From: an uncultured Chryseobacterium sp.
GTDB taxonomy: Bacteria; Bacteroidota; Bacteroidia; Flavobacteriales; Weeksellaceae
Assembly: GCA_913776245.1 (NCBI GenBank)
Contig: CAJYLO010000029.1
Coordinates: 1 to 64,000 of the forward strand
Direction: 5' to 3'
Length of the DNA: 64,000 nucleotides
Made by a program: the position numbers and the translations under genes. Below the pieces are notes generated by a model. The model saw only the letters and a program-made list of their open reading frames with translations. It searched no databases and was not told the DNA's origin. Positions 17,684 through 27,110 of this stretch are shown piece by piece. Each line of letters opens with the position of its first letter. Position 1 is the stretch's first letter.

Positions 17684-18037
17684 ATGTATAAAACCAATAA
17701 AACCAGACAGTCAAAAAAACAGACAGCACCAGACTACCATCGCATTTTTTCTGATATCATCAGGTTCAAGCATCCGGAGAAAAAAGATCTTTGCGCAAAA
17801 CTGCTGAATCAGCCTGTCTTATCTGTTCTGGATATTATAGATCTCAACAACAAAATTTTCGGAAGTGGCAGTAAATCGACACAGACCCTCAGTCAGAAAC
17901 ACCGATCCTACAACAAATCTGCAATTTTGCAAATGCTGGATTACCAGAGGAAAAACGGGCTAAACAACAGCCAGCTTGCCAATTATTATAAACTGAGCCG
18001 GAACACCGTAACAAAATGGAAGAAATTATTTATATGA
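17684..18037 (+). CDS. HTH-containing orphan protein (117 aa)
   Basis: Begins with a basic segment, then YHRIFSDIIRFKHPEKKDLC and LSVLDIIDLNNKIFG, and ends in a helix-turn-helix: YNKSAILQMLDYQRKNGLNN, SQLANYYKLSRNTVTKWKKL. The C-terminal HTH resembles transposase or Fis-type recognition helices. The N-terminal part is a recurrent flavobacterial domain that is associated with such HTHs. It is probably a DNA-binding regulator. It is not a complete transposase because there is no catalytic domain. Confidence 0.7.
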   Translation: MYKTNKTRQSKKQTAPDYHRIFSDIIRFKHPEKKDLCAKLLNQPVLSVLDIIDLNNKIFGSGSKSTQTLSQKHRSYNKSAILQMLDYQRKNGLNNSQLANYYKLSRNTVTKWKKLFI

Positions 18038-18113
18038 ATTCATTCTTTTTGTTCGAAAAAAGGATTAAAGATGAGTTGTCTGATGAATGTCAATCAACCA
18101 AACACAGATACAA

Positions 18114-18776
18114 ATGAAACATTTTAAAATTAAATCGTTGGTAATTTTAGCTTTGACTTGTTATCAGCATTTCCAAACACAAATACTTGATTTTAGCGAG
18201 GCAGAGTACGGTATTACAGCGGGGATTAATTATTCCAAGATACAGCACGCGCACAATCCCTCCTCTGCACGAACTTCTTTTCTCGCGGGTGTGTTCTCAC
18301 AAATCCCCCTGTCTCAAAACTACTGTGGCTGGAAAAATCAACACTATCTGCACGTACAGCTGGAATACAGCCAAACCGGCGAAAAGGGCGATAAGCAAAC
18401 TTTGTATGCCGACAATTACCTGAGCCTGCTCCTGCTCTATGAATTCACCTGGAAATACAACCCAAGCAATCATATCTTTCTTAGTGCCGGACCTAAGTTT
18501 TCTGCTCTCGTATCTCAGGATGTTAAAAACGCTCCACCAGACAGACCTTATCAGATCAACGAGGATGGAAAAGCAAATGCTTACGATATAGGAATAGTGG
18601 CGATGGGTGGTTTTAAATTTTACAACAATAAAATAGCGCTTTATCTGAGAGGCGATTACAGCTTTTCTGATCGTTATCCTAACCTCAATGAATATCCTAG
18701 CACAGGTGATCCGCTCGCAGCTAAGAGAAAAGTCCAATATGGCGTAGCTGTAGGAGCCTGTTATCTGATTTTTTAA
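18114..18776 (+). CDS. Outer-membrane beta-barrel protein (PorT-like)
   Basis: The start at 18114 (MKHFKIKSLVILALTCYQHF) gives a signal-like N-terminus, preferred over an ATG nine codons upstream. The mature part alternates hydrophobic and polar residues in strands: YGITAGINYSKIQ, HYLHVQLEYSQTGEKG, YLSLLLLYEFTWKYN, IFLSAGPKFSALVS, IALYLRGDYSFSD, YGVAVGACYLIF. The closing strand ends in an aromatic residue, as barrels do. This pattern fits the eight-stranded OMP_b-brl/PorT group. The function in the outer membrane is unknown. Confidence 0.75.
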   Translation: MKHFKIKSLVILALTCYQHFQTQILDFSEAEYGITAGINYSKIQHAHNPSSARTSFLAGVFSQIPLSQNYCGWKNQHYLHVQLEYSQTGEKGDKQTLYADNYLSLLLLYEFTWKYNPSNHIFLSAGPKFSALVSQDVKNAPPDRPYQINEDGKANAYDIGIVAMGGFKFYNNKIALYLRGDYSFSDRYPNLNEYPSTGDPLAAKRKVQYGVAVGACYLIF

Positions 18777-18860
18777 AGTCTGCTATTTGATTTTGATTTA
18801 TATCCACTCATCAACACGTCAAAGAATTTTAATGTAAAAGATATTAACACACACAATATA

Positions 18861-20273
18861 ATGAGAAAAATTTTAATGGTCGCCTGCATGGCTGCAGCGT
18901 GTATGATGATCGCACAGATTGTTGGTAAAGACAATACATTTGCCAGTAATGGTAAATTTACCGTGAGTAACTCAGTAAATTCCGTAAATGATGTTTTCGG
19001 ATCAAGAATGTTACAGAATCAGGATGGAAGTATTTATTTTACGTCTCTTATTGGAGATCCTTCTACAGGCTATAAGCAGACTGCCCTGTCGAAAATCAAC
19101 AATGCAGGAGTCTTAGATACCACCTTTGGTATTAATGGAAAGACAGTCGTAAACTCCTACCTGAACCCTGATAGCAACCTACAAAAACAACCCGATGGCA
19201 AGCTTCTAATGATAGGGTTTCGGCCAGGTTCTGATAACAATATGTATGCTGATATCGTTCGCTTCCTGCCAGACGGGCAATTGGATCAGACTTTTGGTAT
19301 TAATGGAATTGCTTCATTTGCTGACATATCTTCTGATTTGGATAAGCAGTATTACGGCCTGTTTCAGCAAGGCAATAAAATCATTTTCTATGGAGAAGCT
19401 CTCGACGGCATTAATTATCTGCATTATCGTACCATATGCAGAATAAATAGTAATGGAAGTATCGACACCAGTTTTGGCAATGACGGAAAAATCAATACTC
19501 AGGGTCGATTTGTCTTTCAAGACAATGCTTCGAATATAATCAGCTTTACGAATGACACACCTTCTACCGGCATTATCGAAAAATATGATAATAACGGACA
19601 ACCTGTAAGAGATTTTGGAAACGATGGCATTTTAACGATGGCGTTTGACCCTGGGCCTATCGCAGCTGCAATAATGGATAGCAACAGCAATATTGTCTAT
19701 ACCAATCGGGATGGTGATATAGGACGAATCCGCCCAGATGGCAACGCTGACACTTCATTTGCATTTAATCCATCTCTGCTTCCTTTTCCTACCGTGATAT
19801 TCAGTTTTGTGGAAAAGAATGGTTATTACTATGTGGGAGGTATGAATGCTACAAATAATGAATACTTTATTTCTAGACTTGAACAAAACGGCAATATCAA
19901 TTCCACATTCGGCTATTTTGTAGAAACAGATCCTGACTTACTGGCAGCTGAAGATCTTATTATCAATGATGACAATGTCATCGCCAATGGAAACGGATAT
20001 ATTGTCAAATATCGTAGTAACAATTCAACACTATCTCTTTCGGATCCAAAGTTAGATAACAGAATAGTATTTGAAAATCCCATTAAAGATGATCTTATTT
20101 ACAGCACCAATCTTATGGTAAGCCGTATCAATATTTATTCATCTTCGGGAAAGCTCGTAAAAACACTGACAAACGGTAACAAACATTTGTCAGGCCTCCC
20201 TAAAGGTGTCTACTTCGCAGAAGCATTCACTGAGAATGGCATTACCATAACGAAGAAATTTATTAAATATTAA
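18861..20273 (+). CDS. T9SS-secreted delta-60 repeat protein
   Basis: A 470-residue exported protein with a signal peptide MRKILMVACMAAACMMIAQ. Several delta-60 repeats are marked by D-T-x-F-G-x-N-G motifs (LDTTFGINGK, LDQTFGINGI, IDTSFGNDGK, INSTFGYF). The C-terminal 75 residues are a type A T9SS sorting domain: ENPIKDDLIY, VSRINIYSSSGKLVKTL, LPKGVYFAEAF, ITKKFIKY. The protein is therefore exported through the type IX system and likely anchored or released at the cell surface. The repeats probably form a propeller-like surface. Ligand is unknown. Confidence 0.85.
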   Translation: MRKILMVACMAAACMMIAQIVGKDNTFASNGKFTVSNSVNSVNDVFGSRMLQNQDGSIYFTSLIGDPSTGYKQTALSKINNAGVLDTTFGINGKTVVNSYLNPDSNLQKQPDGKLLMIGFRPGSDNNMYADIVRFLPDGQLDQTFGINGIASFADISSDLDKQYYGLFQQGNKIIFYGEALDGINYLHYRTICRINSNGSIDTSFGNDGKINTQGRFVFQDNASNIISFTNDTPSTGIIEKYDNNGQPVRDFGNDGILTMAFDPGPIAAAIMDSNSNIVYTNRDGDIGRIRPDGNADTSFAFNPSLLPFPTVIFSFVEKNGYYYVGGMNATNNEYFISRLEQNGNINSTFGYFVETDPDLLAAEDLIINDDNVIANGNGYIVKYRSNNSTLSLSDPKLDNRIVFENPIKDDLIYSTNLMVSRINIYSSSGKLVKTLTNGNKHLSGLPKGVYFAEAFTENGITITKKFIKY

Positions 20274-20283
20274 TATCAATAAA

Positions 20284-20311
20284 ATTGTATTTACTTAAGA
20301 ATTAATACAAT
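20284..20311 (+). terminator. AT-rich stem-loop after the T9SS gene
   Basis: ATTGTATT (20284-20291) pairs with AATACAAT (20304-20311) in an 8-bp stem, 11 bp after the stop codon at 20273. It is weak because it is AT-rich and has no strong T run, but it is placed as expected for a 3-prime end between this gene and the convergent conjugative-element gene. Confidence 0.35.
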
Positions 20312-20397
20312 GATACTACACTAAGACAAACCTGAAAGACTTTTCCGGCATTGGGCATTCATTATACACTTAAAAAAGCATTAATCTTCAATATTAA

Positions 20398-23300
20398 TCA
20401 TCGCTGACGCTTTGTTTCGGTTTGTATGTTGATTTCATTTTGAAAATTTGACGGCGTTAAGGTAACATTACTTACAAAATCTCTTATGAATGATGAGTCA
20501 AACAATGCCTTATTGTTCTCAGCTCGCTCACTAACAAAACAATTTTTTTTGTTGCCCTTCAGTCGTTCCTCCTGCTCTTGTGTGTACCGAATAATGAGAT
20601 TTGTCCTGGTATCAGGAAGTTCTTCCAACATTTTATCCAATTCAGCAATTTTATCTTCAGTATTTTTGGTTTTAGTTTCTATTTCTGCAACACTAACTCC
20701 TTTTTCACTTAAGAATTCGATTGTTTTTTGAACTTCCGCTCTAGCAAGATCAATTGTTTTTTGATAAGCTGGAAGTTGATTTTTCCAATAATCCGTATTT
20801 TCATCTTTACTTTGAGAATAGCCTAAGATTCGATTATAAGATTGTTCAGCTTTGGTTACCATCTCCTTCACTTTTAGAAAGTCTTCTTGTTTTCTTAGAG
20901 TGAAAGCAATATCTGCCAGATGCTTGTTTTTCTCACTTTCAATCTTCTTCTTGAGCAGTTCAATTTCAATATTAACACGTGTTTCAGGATTCGTTATGAT
21001 AGACGTTTTAAGTTCCTGCGTACTGATATCGGATATGTCCAGTACATCCGCTCCTTTCTTCATCGCTTCCAGGTATCTCGCCTGTTTCGATTGTAACTTT
21101 TGCAGCATAAATACATCAATACTGTCATTGGTGAGCATAAAGTTTATCCTGACGTTTTCGTGCTTATTTCCCTGCCGCCATGCACGACCTTCCACCTGTC
21201 TCAATGTTGTAAAGTTGTATGGCAGTGAAAGAAGGTACAAATCTGTAGTATTCTCCTGGAGGTTCATTCCCTCCTGAATGGCTTCACTGCCGATAATGAT
21301 TTTAATTTCCCCGGAATTAAAGTTGTTTTGAATGGATATCCTTTGAGGCTTGGATGTTGCACCAGTGATGATCCCAATTTCATTAGGATTGTAACCAATG
21401 TTTGTCACAAGGTATTCTTTGATCCTTGGAAATTCCGAAACAGCTAATTCGGAATAAATAATCTGCCCTGCTTCCGGGATGTCTTTTTTATTCTGCCTAA
21501 TGAGGTTCATCGTCTCGTTCAGCTTCGGGGAGTTCTCAATAAATTCATCTAAGGATGGAAACTCCCCGTCGTAATAAGGCGACAAATACGGAGAAATAGC
21601 AATTAACCTTGCATTTAGAATATGGGTGAGAATTGCCCCTTTCTCTGTTTCGCTGAAGTTTTCCGTCAGTACATCATATTGTTCACGCGTCAGATCATTT
21701 TGCTCAATCTTGTACTCTTTGTTGATTTTGTTAGGACGGATTAGTTCCGGATTATCCTCTTCACCTTTGATGTCAATAAATTCAGATAATAGCTGCTGAA
21801 ACAGAGAATTGTTCTTGAACCGACGAACATTTGCTTTGAACTTCACATCACCTTTAGCATCGATCTCCATATCGGTATCTGCTTCCATAAAAGTTTCAAA
21901 GAAGGTGTTGACATTGAAATAGCCGGATTCTTCCAGACGTTTATTGGCGATCAGGGATAAGATGGAATAGTATTCTAAAGGTTTGTTGGTGAACGGCGTT
22001 GCTGAAAGCAGAGTAACATTTCTACCATCATATTTTTGCTGAATGTATTGAGCAGCCATCCAGGCGTTAATTCCCAACTTAGAGGTCTGTTGATTCTGGC
22101 TTCTGAAATCGGAAGAAAATCTTCGGTCCTCAATTCTGACCTTACCAACGATATGGTTGGCATTATGAACCTCATCGAAGGTCATATGGTCGAAACCGAA
22201 ATCCTCCCAGTCGTAGATCTTCCCACGCTTCATTTTACCCTCGATCTCTTTGCCCTTCTCTAATTCCTTCTGAAAATCTCGTTCACTAATTGAGTTTACG
22301 CTGCGTAGTTCGCTTTCGGAGATATACGAAAACTTTGAGGCCAGATCCTGAGTAATGCTTTCAGAAAAACCTATGTTATTAAATCCTTCATAGGTTACAA
22401 TGGTAATTTCTCCATCCTTATTGTCAAATTTTGAAAGATCATAATCCTTACCCAAATTGCCCAGCACATTGACTTTAGCATCGGGTATCGTTTCAAAGAT
22501 GGTCTCCACCCACTGCTTTAGTATGCTGTCGTTGGGAACCACGATCAATGGTCTTTTGGAATTCCCCCGTTCCATCGCTTCGTGCATGGAGAGGATTCCG
22601 GATAAGGTTTTACCGAATCCTACCTCGTGTGCCAACAAGCCTACACCTTTCGTTGTCAGTCTTCCAATGCCTGATTTCTGAACCTCGGTTAATTTTAATT
22701 CCGAACCTTTGAAGTTTTTATAGATTTTAGAAAACAAAGGGAATCTGGAATAGTCCGGAACGTAGATGTTGTTATAATTTCTATTAAAATCCTTAACAAA
22801 CCTTTCCCTAAGGTCATCCGATAATTCTTCCCGGATAAATTTTTGAAAGAGATCGTTGGCTGCAGCCTTTCTTCTGTCCCGGACTAAAGCATTTCGTTCC
22901 TTATCACTTCCTGTGACCGTTTCATTATCGATAAACTGCCGGACCTCCCAGGCTGAAGAACCCTGAAAGGCATCACTCGATAAAGTACCGACAAAATCTT
23001 TGAATTTTTCAGCCAGATTATAATCCACTACAACGACTTCATTTGATTTAGTATTGTAGTTGTACCGTTCTTTTTCCACCTGTCCCAATGCAAATTGATG
23101 GACGAACTCGTGGTTGGGGCTTATAAAAATCTCATCAAAAGTTTTTGGTTTGGGAAGAACATTAAGAAGGAGATTCAGCTGTTTGTTATATTGGTCTTCA
23201 GTTCCTCCGACAGCCAATTTATCCTTGAAATCTATCTCCAACTGCTCAAGCTTAGAATAAATATTTCCTTCTCCATAATAAAAATCGTGTACCCAATTGC

Positions 23301-25563
23301 CATTCATGTAATTAGCGAATTGATAATGTTTTCCATAGTTGTTCAATGTGCCATCATAATTGGTATCCCGGAAGGCATCAATTTGTTCCTGTGTGATATC
23401 AGAGCTATTCTGAAGCGAGGTATTAACAACATCGTCAGCCTTGGAGAATAGATATTTTAAGATTCCTTTTTTAAGTTCAGGTTTCGTCTGAACCCTGTAT
23501 TCCGTGTTTTTATCTTTATGGGAACTAATAAACCGATCTGCTTTTTTCAGAATTTCATTAATTCTGTCCTTTGAAAATTTGTTTGGTTGTTCTTCTATCT
23601 CGGACTGCAGCTTTTTGTACTTATCAATTTCTTTCAGAACAGCTGGCGATTTAAATTTTACGGTATTAAGCTTAGAAAGAACAGTTTCGATTTTTTCAAG
23701 GACTTCGTTATGGCTAACCTCACTATTTTCCTTATCAGCTATACCTTCCGAATTCGTTTCGGTCGTATCTTTGTTTTGCAAAGGAGCAGAATGTTGATTT
23801 ACCGTTTGTTCCGCAGGATCTGACAACAGATCTTCAAAGAGATTTCCGATCCTTTCGGTTTGCTTGTTTGTTTCAAGCTTGTGCAGCCTTGCTAATGCAT
23901 CATCCAAAGTTCCGTGGACATAGAGTTCCATCCGTCCATAACGATTCGATTTCTCACGGATTTCACCCAAAATATTTTCCGGATTTTTTTCAAAGTAATC
24001 GGAGATATTATGCTTGATTATTTGCGAGGACTTTTTCAGGATAACGATATCTGTTCCGGTCTGTGTTCCCGCAAAAGCTCCCGTTGGTAACCGGAAGGCT
24101 TTAAGTAGTTCAGCATTTTCAAGATCTTTCTTGCGATTGAGCCAGCCTGAAGGAAGGACCATCGCCAGGACTCCTTCGTCTTTCAGAACATAAAGGCTGC
24201 GCTTGACAAAGTAATCTTCGTATTTGGAAAGTTTGGGTTCCTCACCCAACCCTTTATAGAGACCACGATGTTCCCCATAAGGCGGATTACCGATAACCAG
24301 ATCATATTGCTGAGAGAGCTCTTTTTTGTTTCCCTTCTCATAAATAAATTCGGTTTCAAATGAACGGAGATTGATAGTAGCTTCAGGATGGAGTATTTTA
24401 GCAATCTTCGCAGTGGTCTCATTGATCTCAAATGCTGAAATAGTTGTGTTAGAGGATAGTCCCTTGACTGCATACAAGAAGTTGCCCGTCCCCACACTCG
24501 GTTCCAAAACGCTTATTTCCTTCCTGTTTTTGAGTGGTTCTTTGATGATGTTTTGGACAGCCTCTACGATTTTCTGATCCGTGTAATACTCGTCAAGAAT
24601 ACCGCGACCCCCTTTTGCGACACCACCGCTTTTGAACTGATGGCAGATGTCTTTCAATTCATCGGTAATGGCAATGCCGTCTTTAAAAAGAACCTCTTTT
24701 CTTTCGGAAATAAAACAAGCTGCGGAAACGACCTCTGCAACTTGCTGGTTGGTCTGCTTCTGACCTTTATATTTTGCGATAAGACCGTCTAATTCTGCTA
24801 CATTTGCAGCATTAGTGGTTATCGTGGCGACTTGTTCGTCGGATCTTCCTGTATTGGGTGCAATTCGCCCAAATATGATTCTGCCCACGGAAGGTTTTTC
24901 TTCAGCATGCTGCGGTTGTGTTCCGTCAGCGGATCCTCTTCCTCGTTCACCGGCTGCGAGATTGCTCCGCTCTGCGCCTGAAGATCCATTTCCAGCATTT
25001 GAGCTGCCCACATTTTGTCCTGTTTCGTTATTTCCTTTTTGCTCGGATTGGCTGTCCTGCAGAGGTTTTCCAGAATCTCGTCCAACAGATCCGGATTCCA
25101 GGTGCTGAGTGTCGGATATTCCGTTTGGTCTAATAGTAGTGGCTGCATTTTCTGATTCTTTTGATGTGACTAAATTACTGTTTTTATGAACATCATCTAA
25201 TTTGTTCTGAAGATATTGAGACAGGTCCTTATTTCCATTGGCGGATATGTCATACATTTTCCGGATGTCTTTGATATTCTTTCCCTTAAATTCCATTAGG
25301 ATTTTGAGCGTTGCCGCATCGCTTGTCCGGTTTGCTTCAAGACACAAAAAGATCTTACCATCAAAGTTTTGAAACTGATTAAGAAATCTCTTACTGTTAA
25401 TAGCAGCATTAAGTATAACAATCGTTCTGCTATTGGACTGCCCGTTAAGTTCCAAAAGTTTTTGGAACGACCTGAAATCCTCATTTTTTGCGAAAAGGAT
25501 CAGTTCATTTTTACTTCCTTCAATGACAGTGAGGTCATCATTTATGTCTAAAGGTTCACTCAT
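20398..25563 (-). CDS. Giant Toprim-like / N6-adenine methyltransferase / SNF2-like helicase protein
   Basis: A 1721-residue protein of mobile elements. Residues about 45-120 look like a degenerate Toprim domain (KIFLCLEANRTSDAATLKIL, then NGNKDLSQYLQ) in which the acidic D-x-D is not kept. A methyltransferase follows with SAM motif VLEPSVGTGNF (about 353) and catalytic NPPY (about 425). The helicase part has HEVGFGKT (about 983), DEVH (about 1131), SATPF (about 1190) and QVEGRAWRQGN (about 1461), with a coiled-coil C-terminus. Family members are thought to protect or process incoming element DNA. It overlaps the upstream lipoprotein gene by 8 bp and is the last gene of the element block seen here. 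Confidence 0.85.
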   Translation of the reverse strand: MSEPLDINDDLTVIEGSKNELILFAKNEDFRSFQKLLELNGQSNSRTIVILNAAINSKRFLNQFQNFDGKIFLCLEANRTSDAATLKILMEFKGKNIKDIRKMYDISANGNKDLSQYLQNKLDDVHKNSNLVTSKESENAATTIRPNGISDTQHLESGSVGRDSGKPLQDSQSEQKGNNETGQNVGSSNAGNGSSGAERSNLAAGERGRGSADGTQPQHAEEKPSVGRIIFGRIAPNTGRSDEQVATITTNAANVAELDGLIAKYKGQKQTNQQVAEVVSAACFISERKEVLFKDGIAITDELKDICHQFKSGGVAKGGRGILDEYYTDQKIVEAVQNIIKEPLKNRKEISVLEPSVGTGNFLYAVKGLSSNTTISAFEINETTAKIAKILHPEATINLRSFETEFIYEKGNKKELSQQYDLVIGNPPYGEHRGLYKGLGEEPKLSKYEDYFVKRSLYVLKDEGVLAMVLPSGWLNRKKDLENAELLKAFRLPTGAFAGTQTGTDIVILKKSSQIIKHNISDYFEKNPENILGEIREKSNRYGRMELYVHGTLDDALARLHKLETNKQTERIGNLFEDLLSDPAEQTVNQHSAPLQNKDTTETNSEGIADKENSEVSHNEVLEKIETVLSKLNTVKFKSPAVLKEIDKYKKLQSEIEEQPNKFSKDRINEILKKADRFISSHKDKNTEYRVQTKPELKKGILKYLFSKADDVVNTSLQNSSDITQEQIDAFRDTNYDGTLNNYGKHYQFANYMNGNWVHDFYYGEGNIYSKLEQLEIDFKDKLAVGGTEDQYNKQLNLLLNVLPKPKTFDEIFISPNHEFVHQFALGQVEKERYNYNTKSNEVVVVDYNLAEKFKDFVGTLSSDAFQGSSAWEVRQFIDNETVTGSDKERNALVRDRRKAAANDLFQKFIREELSDDLRERFVKDFNRNYNNIYVPDYSRFPLFSKIYKNFKGSELKLTEVQKSGIGRLTTKGVGLLAHEVGFGKTLSGILSMHEAMERGNSKRPLIVVPNDSILKQWVETIFETIPDAKVNVLGNLGKDYDLSKFDNKDGEITIVTYEGFNNIGFSESITQDLASKFSYISESELRSVNSISERDFQKELEKGKEIEGKMKRGKIYDWEDFGFDHMTFDEVHNANHIVGKVRIEDRRFSSDFRSQNQQTSKLGINAWMAAQYIQQKYDGRNVTLLSATPFTNKPLEYYSILSLIANKRLEESGYFNVNTFFETFMEADTDMEIDAKGDVKFKANVRRFKNNSLFQQLLSEFIDIKGEEDNPELIRPNKINKEYKIEQNDLTREQYDVLTENFSETEKGAILTHILNARLIAISPYLSPYYDGEFPSLDEFIENSPKLNETMNLIRQNKKDIPEAGQIIYSELAVSEFPRIKEYLVTNIGYNPNEIGIITGATSKPQRISIQNNFNSGEIKIIIGSEAIQEGMNLQENTTDLYLLSLPYNFTTLRQVEGRAWRQGNKHENVRINFMLTNDSIDVFMLQKLQSKQARYLEAMKKGADVLDISDISTQELKTSIITNPETRVNIEIELLKKKIESEKNKHLADIAFTLRKQEDFLKVKEMVTKAEQSYNRILGYSQSKDENTDYWKNQLPAYQKTIDLARAEVQKTIEFLSEKGVSVAEIETKTKNTEDKIAELDKMLEELPDTRTNLIIRYTQEQEERLKGNKKNCFVSERAENNKALFDSSFIRDFVSNVTLTPSNFQNEINIQTETKRQR

Positions 25564-26236
25564 TTTTAGTGCGTATTACAAAACGATTAAACTCAAATAA
25601 TTCCCGGGCCGCCTCATCCCAGCTTTTTCTAGGAATCAGCTGAAGCGTGACAAAAATGTCATTCTTCTTATTGTATGAATCAATACGTTCCAGCCTTCCG
25701 TGATAATCTTGTTCGATGTGCTTGTATAATGAATATGGAAGTATAGTATCTGTGGGGTAGATATAGAACCGGGTGTAGTTCCAGGGCGAATTGATCTCGA
25801 AGCGTTTGTACTGCTTTCCAAACAAAACGGTATCAGATAATTTTCTTCTGTTGCGGTAATTGGGAATCCATTCTTTGGAAAATACGGCACCTTCTTTCTT
25901 CTGCCACACCGGCAATGGTTTTTGTTTTAAAACGAGCTCTGAAAATATGGCGTTCTTCCTTTCAGAACCCAGTGAATAGCAGACAGAATCATTGATATAA
26001 TAAATCTGTTTATTAATTTCCGGAAAGCTTCGGTCGGGAATGATCTCTATCAGATCATCCTCATAATAGCTTATTTTGGAAATATGAAAGCTCTGCATCT
26101 GGTCCAGTCCTTTGGAAGCGTCGAAATAGACATTGGAAATAATGTCAATTCCGCCTTTCTCGGATTTAATTTCCTTGTGGCAGGAACTCAGGATCAATAT
26201 TAGTGTAATGGATAATCGTGTCAATTTTATTTTCAT
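25556..26236 (-). CDS. Element-encoded lipoprotein of unknown function
   Basis: A 226-residue protein with a lipoprotein signal: basic start, hydrophobic core SITLILI, and lipobox LSSC (Cys about residue 19). The mature part has paired aromatic strands (IISNVYFDASKGLDQMQSFH, YYEDDLIEIIPDRSFPEINK) and ends RELFEFNRFVIRTKNE. No known domain was recognised. It follows a strong terminator and overlaps the giant helicase by 8 bp, which suggests the two are coupled. Surface exclusion or pilus-related roles are possible by analogy only. Confidence 0.65.
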   Translation of the reverse strand: MKIKLTRLSITLILILSSCHKEIKSEKGGIDIISNVYFDASKGLDQMQSFHISKISYYEDDLIEIIPDRSFPEINKQIYYINDSVCYSLGSERKNAIFSELVLKQKPLPVWQKKEGAVFSKEWIPNYRNRRKLSDTVLFGKQYKRFEINSPWNYTRFYIYPTDTILPYSLYKHIEQDYHGRLERIDSYNKKNDIFVTLQLIPRKSWDEAARELFEFNRFVIRTKNE

Positions 26237-26250
26237 CGTGTTGATTTTAA

Positions 26251-26283
26251 AAAAAGCGGTAGATCACAAAACCTACCGCTTTC
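26251..26283 (-). terminator. Strong intrinsic terminator
   Basis: On the minus strand, AGCGGTAG and CTACCGCT form an 8-bp GC-containing stem around a 10-nt loop, followed directly by a run of seven T. It lies about 23 bp past the stop at 26306 and 15 bp before the lipoprotein start at 26236. It therefore splits the conjugation operon from the lipoprotein-helicase pair, or causes partial read-through. Confidence 0.85.
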
Positions 26284-26305
26284 GAATTAGGGTCAGGTAT
26301 TTCTC

Positions 26306-27058
26306 TTATCGTTTGATGCTTTGCTCTTTCACGTTATTCTTTTCGTGCTTATGATCCTGTTCCAGCCCTTCCAAAGGCTTGTTGGTATTCAGCCGGTTCA
26401 TATCGTTGTCATAGAGCTTAAGGTTTCGGTTCTGAGGGTCAAGAACAGCTTTGCCTTCTATGACCGAATCATCCAGCTTGAATTTTACCTTGACGATATT
26501 TCCTTTCTCCAGAGATTTTATCGCGTTTTCTTTCCATTCCGGCTTGTCAAATACCAGCTCCGCTTTGTCCACGATCTTCGCTGTATCAACACCGTAATTT
26601 TCATAGAAGTTCTGAAAGTAATAGTTGCCTTTTTCAGTTTTAGGATGACCGAAATCAAACTGAACAAAGGCGGTAGCTTCTTCCTTGGTCTTAGGGTTGA
26701 GAAACTCGGTCTTCACACTTCGTCCCTCTAAAAGATTAATGGCTTCCTTAGCGGTAAAATTATTATCCCTGCTAACCGGAAAATTGTGGGAACGATCTTC
26801 GCTGTTCTCCATGATGAGTTTGGCGTGGTAGGAATTGAGAAAAATACCACCTCTCTCTGTTTTGTTGAATTTCAGAGTGAAATCCACCTGGTTGCCGGGT
26901 GATGCTTTATCGGAACCGGTTTTAATTTCAAACTGTTGATCTTTCGAATTGATCGCTTTTTCTAAATCTTTGTGAAGCTGTTCGCCTTCGCCGAAACCAA
27001 GGTATTTCAGCTGGTCTTTCAGGTATTGCACCTGGTCGAAATCTTTTTGTGTTTCCAT
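26306..27058 (-). CDS. DUF3945-like conjugative-element accessory protein
   Basis: A 250-residue soluble protein without a signal. It has FTLKFNKTERGGIFLNSYHA and ENSEDRSHNFPVSRDNNFTA, followed by AINLLEGRSVKTEFLNPKTK, a pattern shared with Bacteroidetes element proteins of the DUF3945 type. The C-terminal part (KGNIVKVKFKLDDSVIEG, DPQNRNLKLYDNDMNRLN) resembles the repeated tails of that family. The function is unknown. It ends at the strong terminator at 26251-26283. Confidence 0.6.
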   Translation of the reverse strand: METQKDFDQVQYLKDQLKYLGFGEGEQLHKDLEKAINSKDQQFEIKTGSDKASPGNQVDFTLKFNKTERGGIFLNSYHAKLIMENSEDRSHNFPVSRDNNFTAKEAINLLEGRSVKTEFLNPKTKEEATAFVQFDFGHPKTEKGNYYFQNFYENYGVDTAKIVDKAELVFDKPEWKENAIKSLEKGNIVKVKFKLDDSVIEGKAVLDPQNRNLKLYDNDMNRLNTNKPLEGLEQDHKHEKNNVKEQSIKR

Positions 27059-27110
27059 AATGTTTTAATTGTTAATTGTTAAACTATACTTTAAGCTGAC
27101 AATCTTGAGA

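Noticed and set aside
17002-18037. The two HTH genes as transposases
   Set aside because: They have transposase-like HTHs but no catalytic DDE or serine/tyrosine domain, and no terminal inverted repeats.
24819-25148. A 109-codon frame inside the giant helicase gene
   Set aside because: It is a different-frame shadow of the low-complexity linker after the Toprim-like part.
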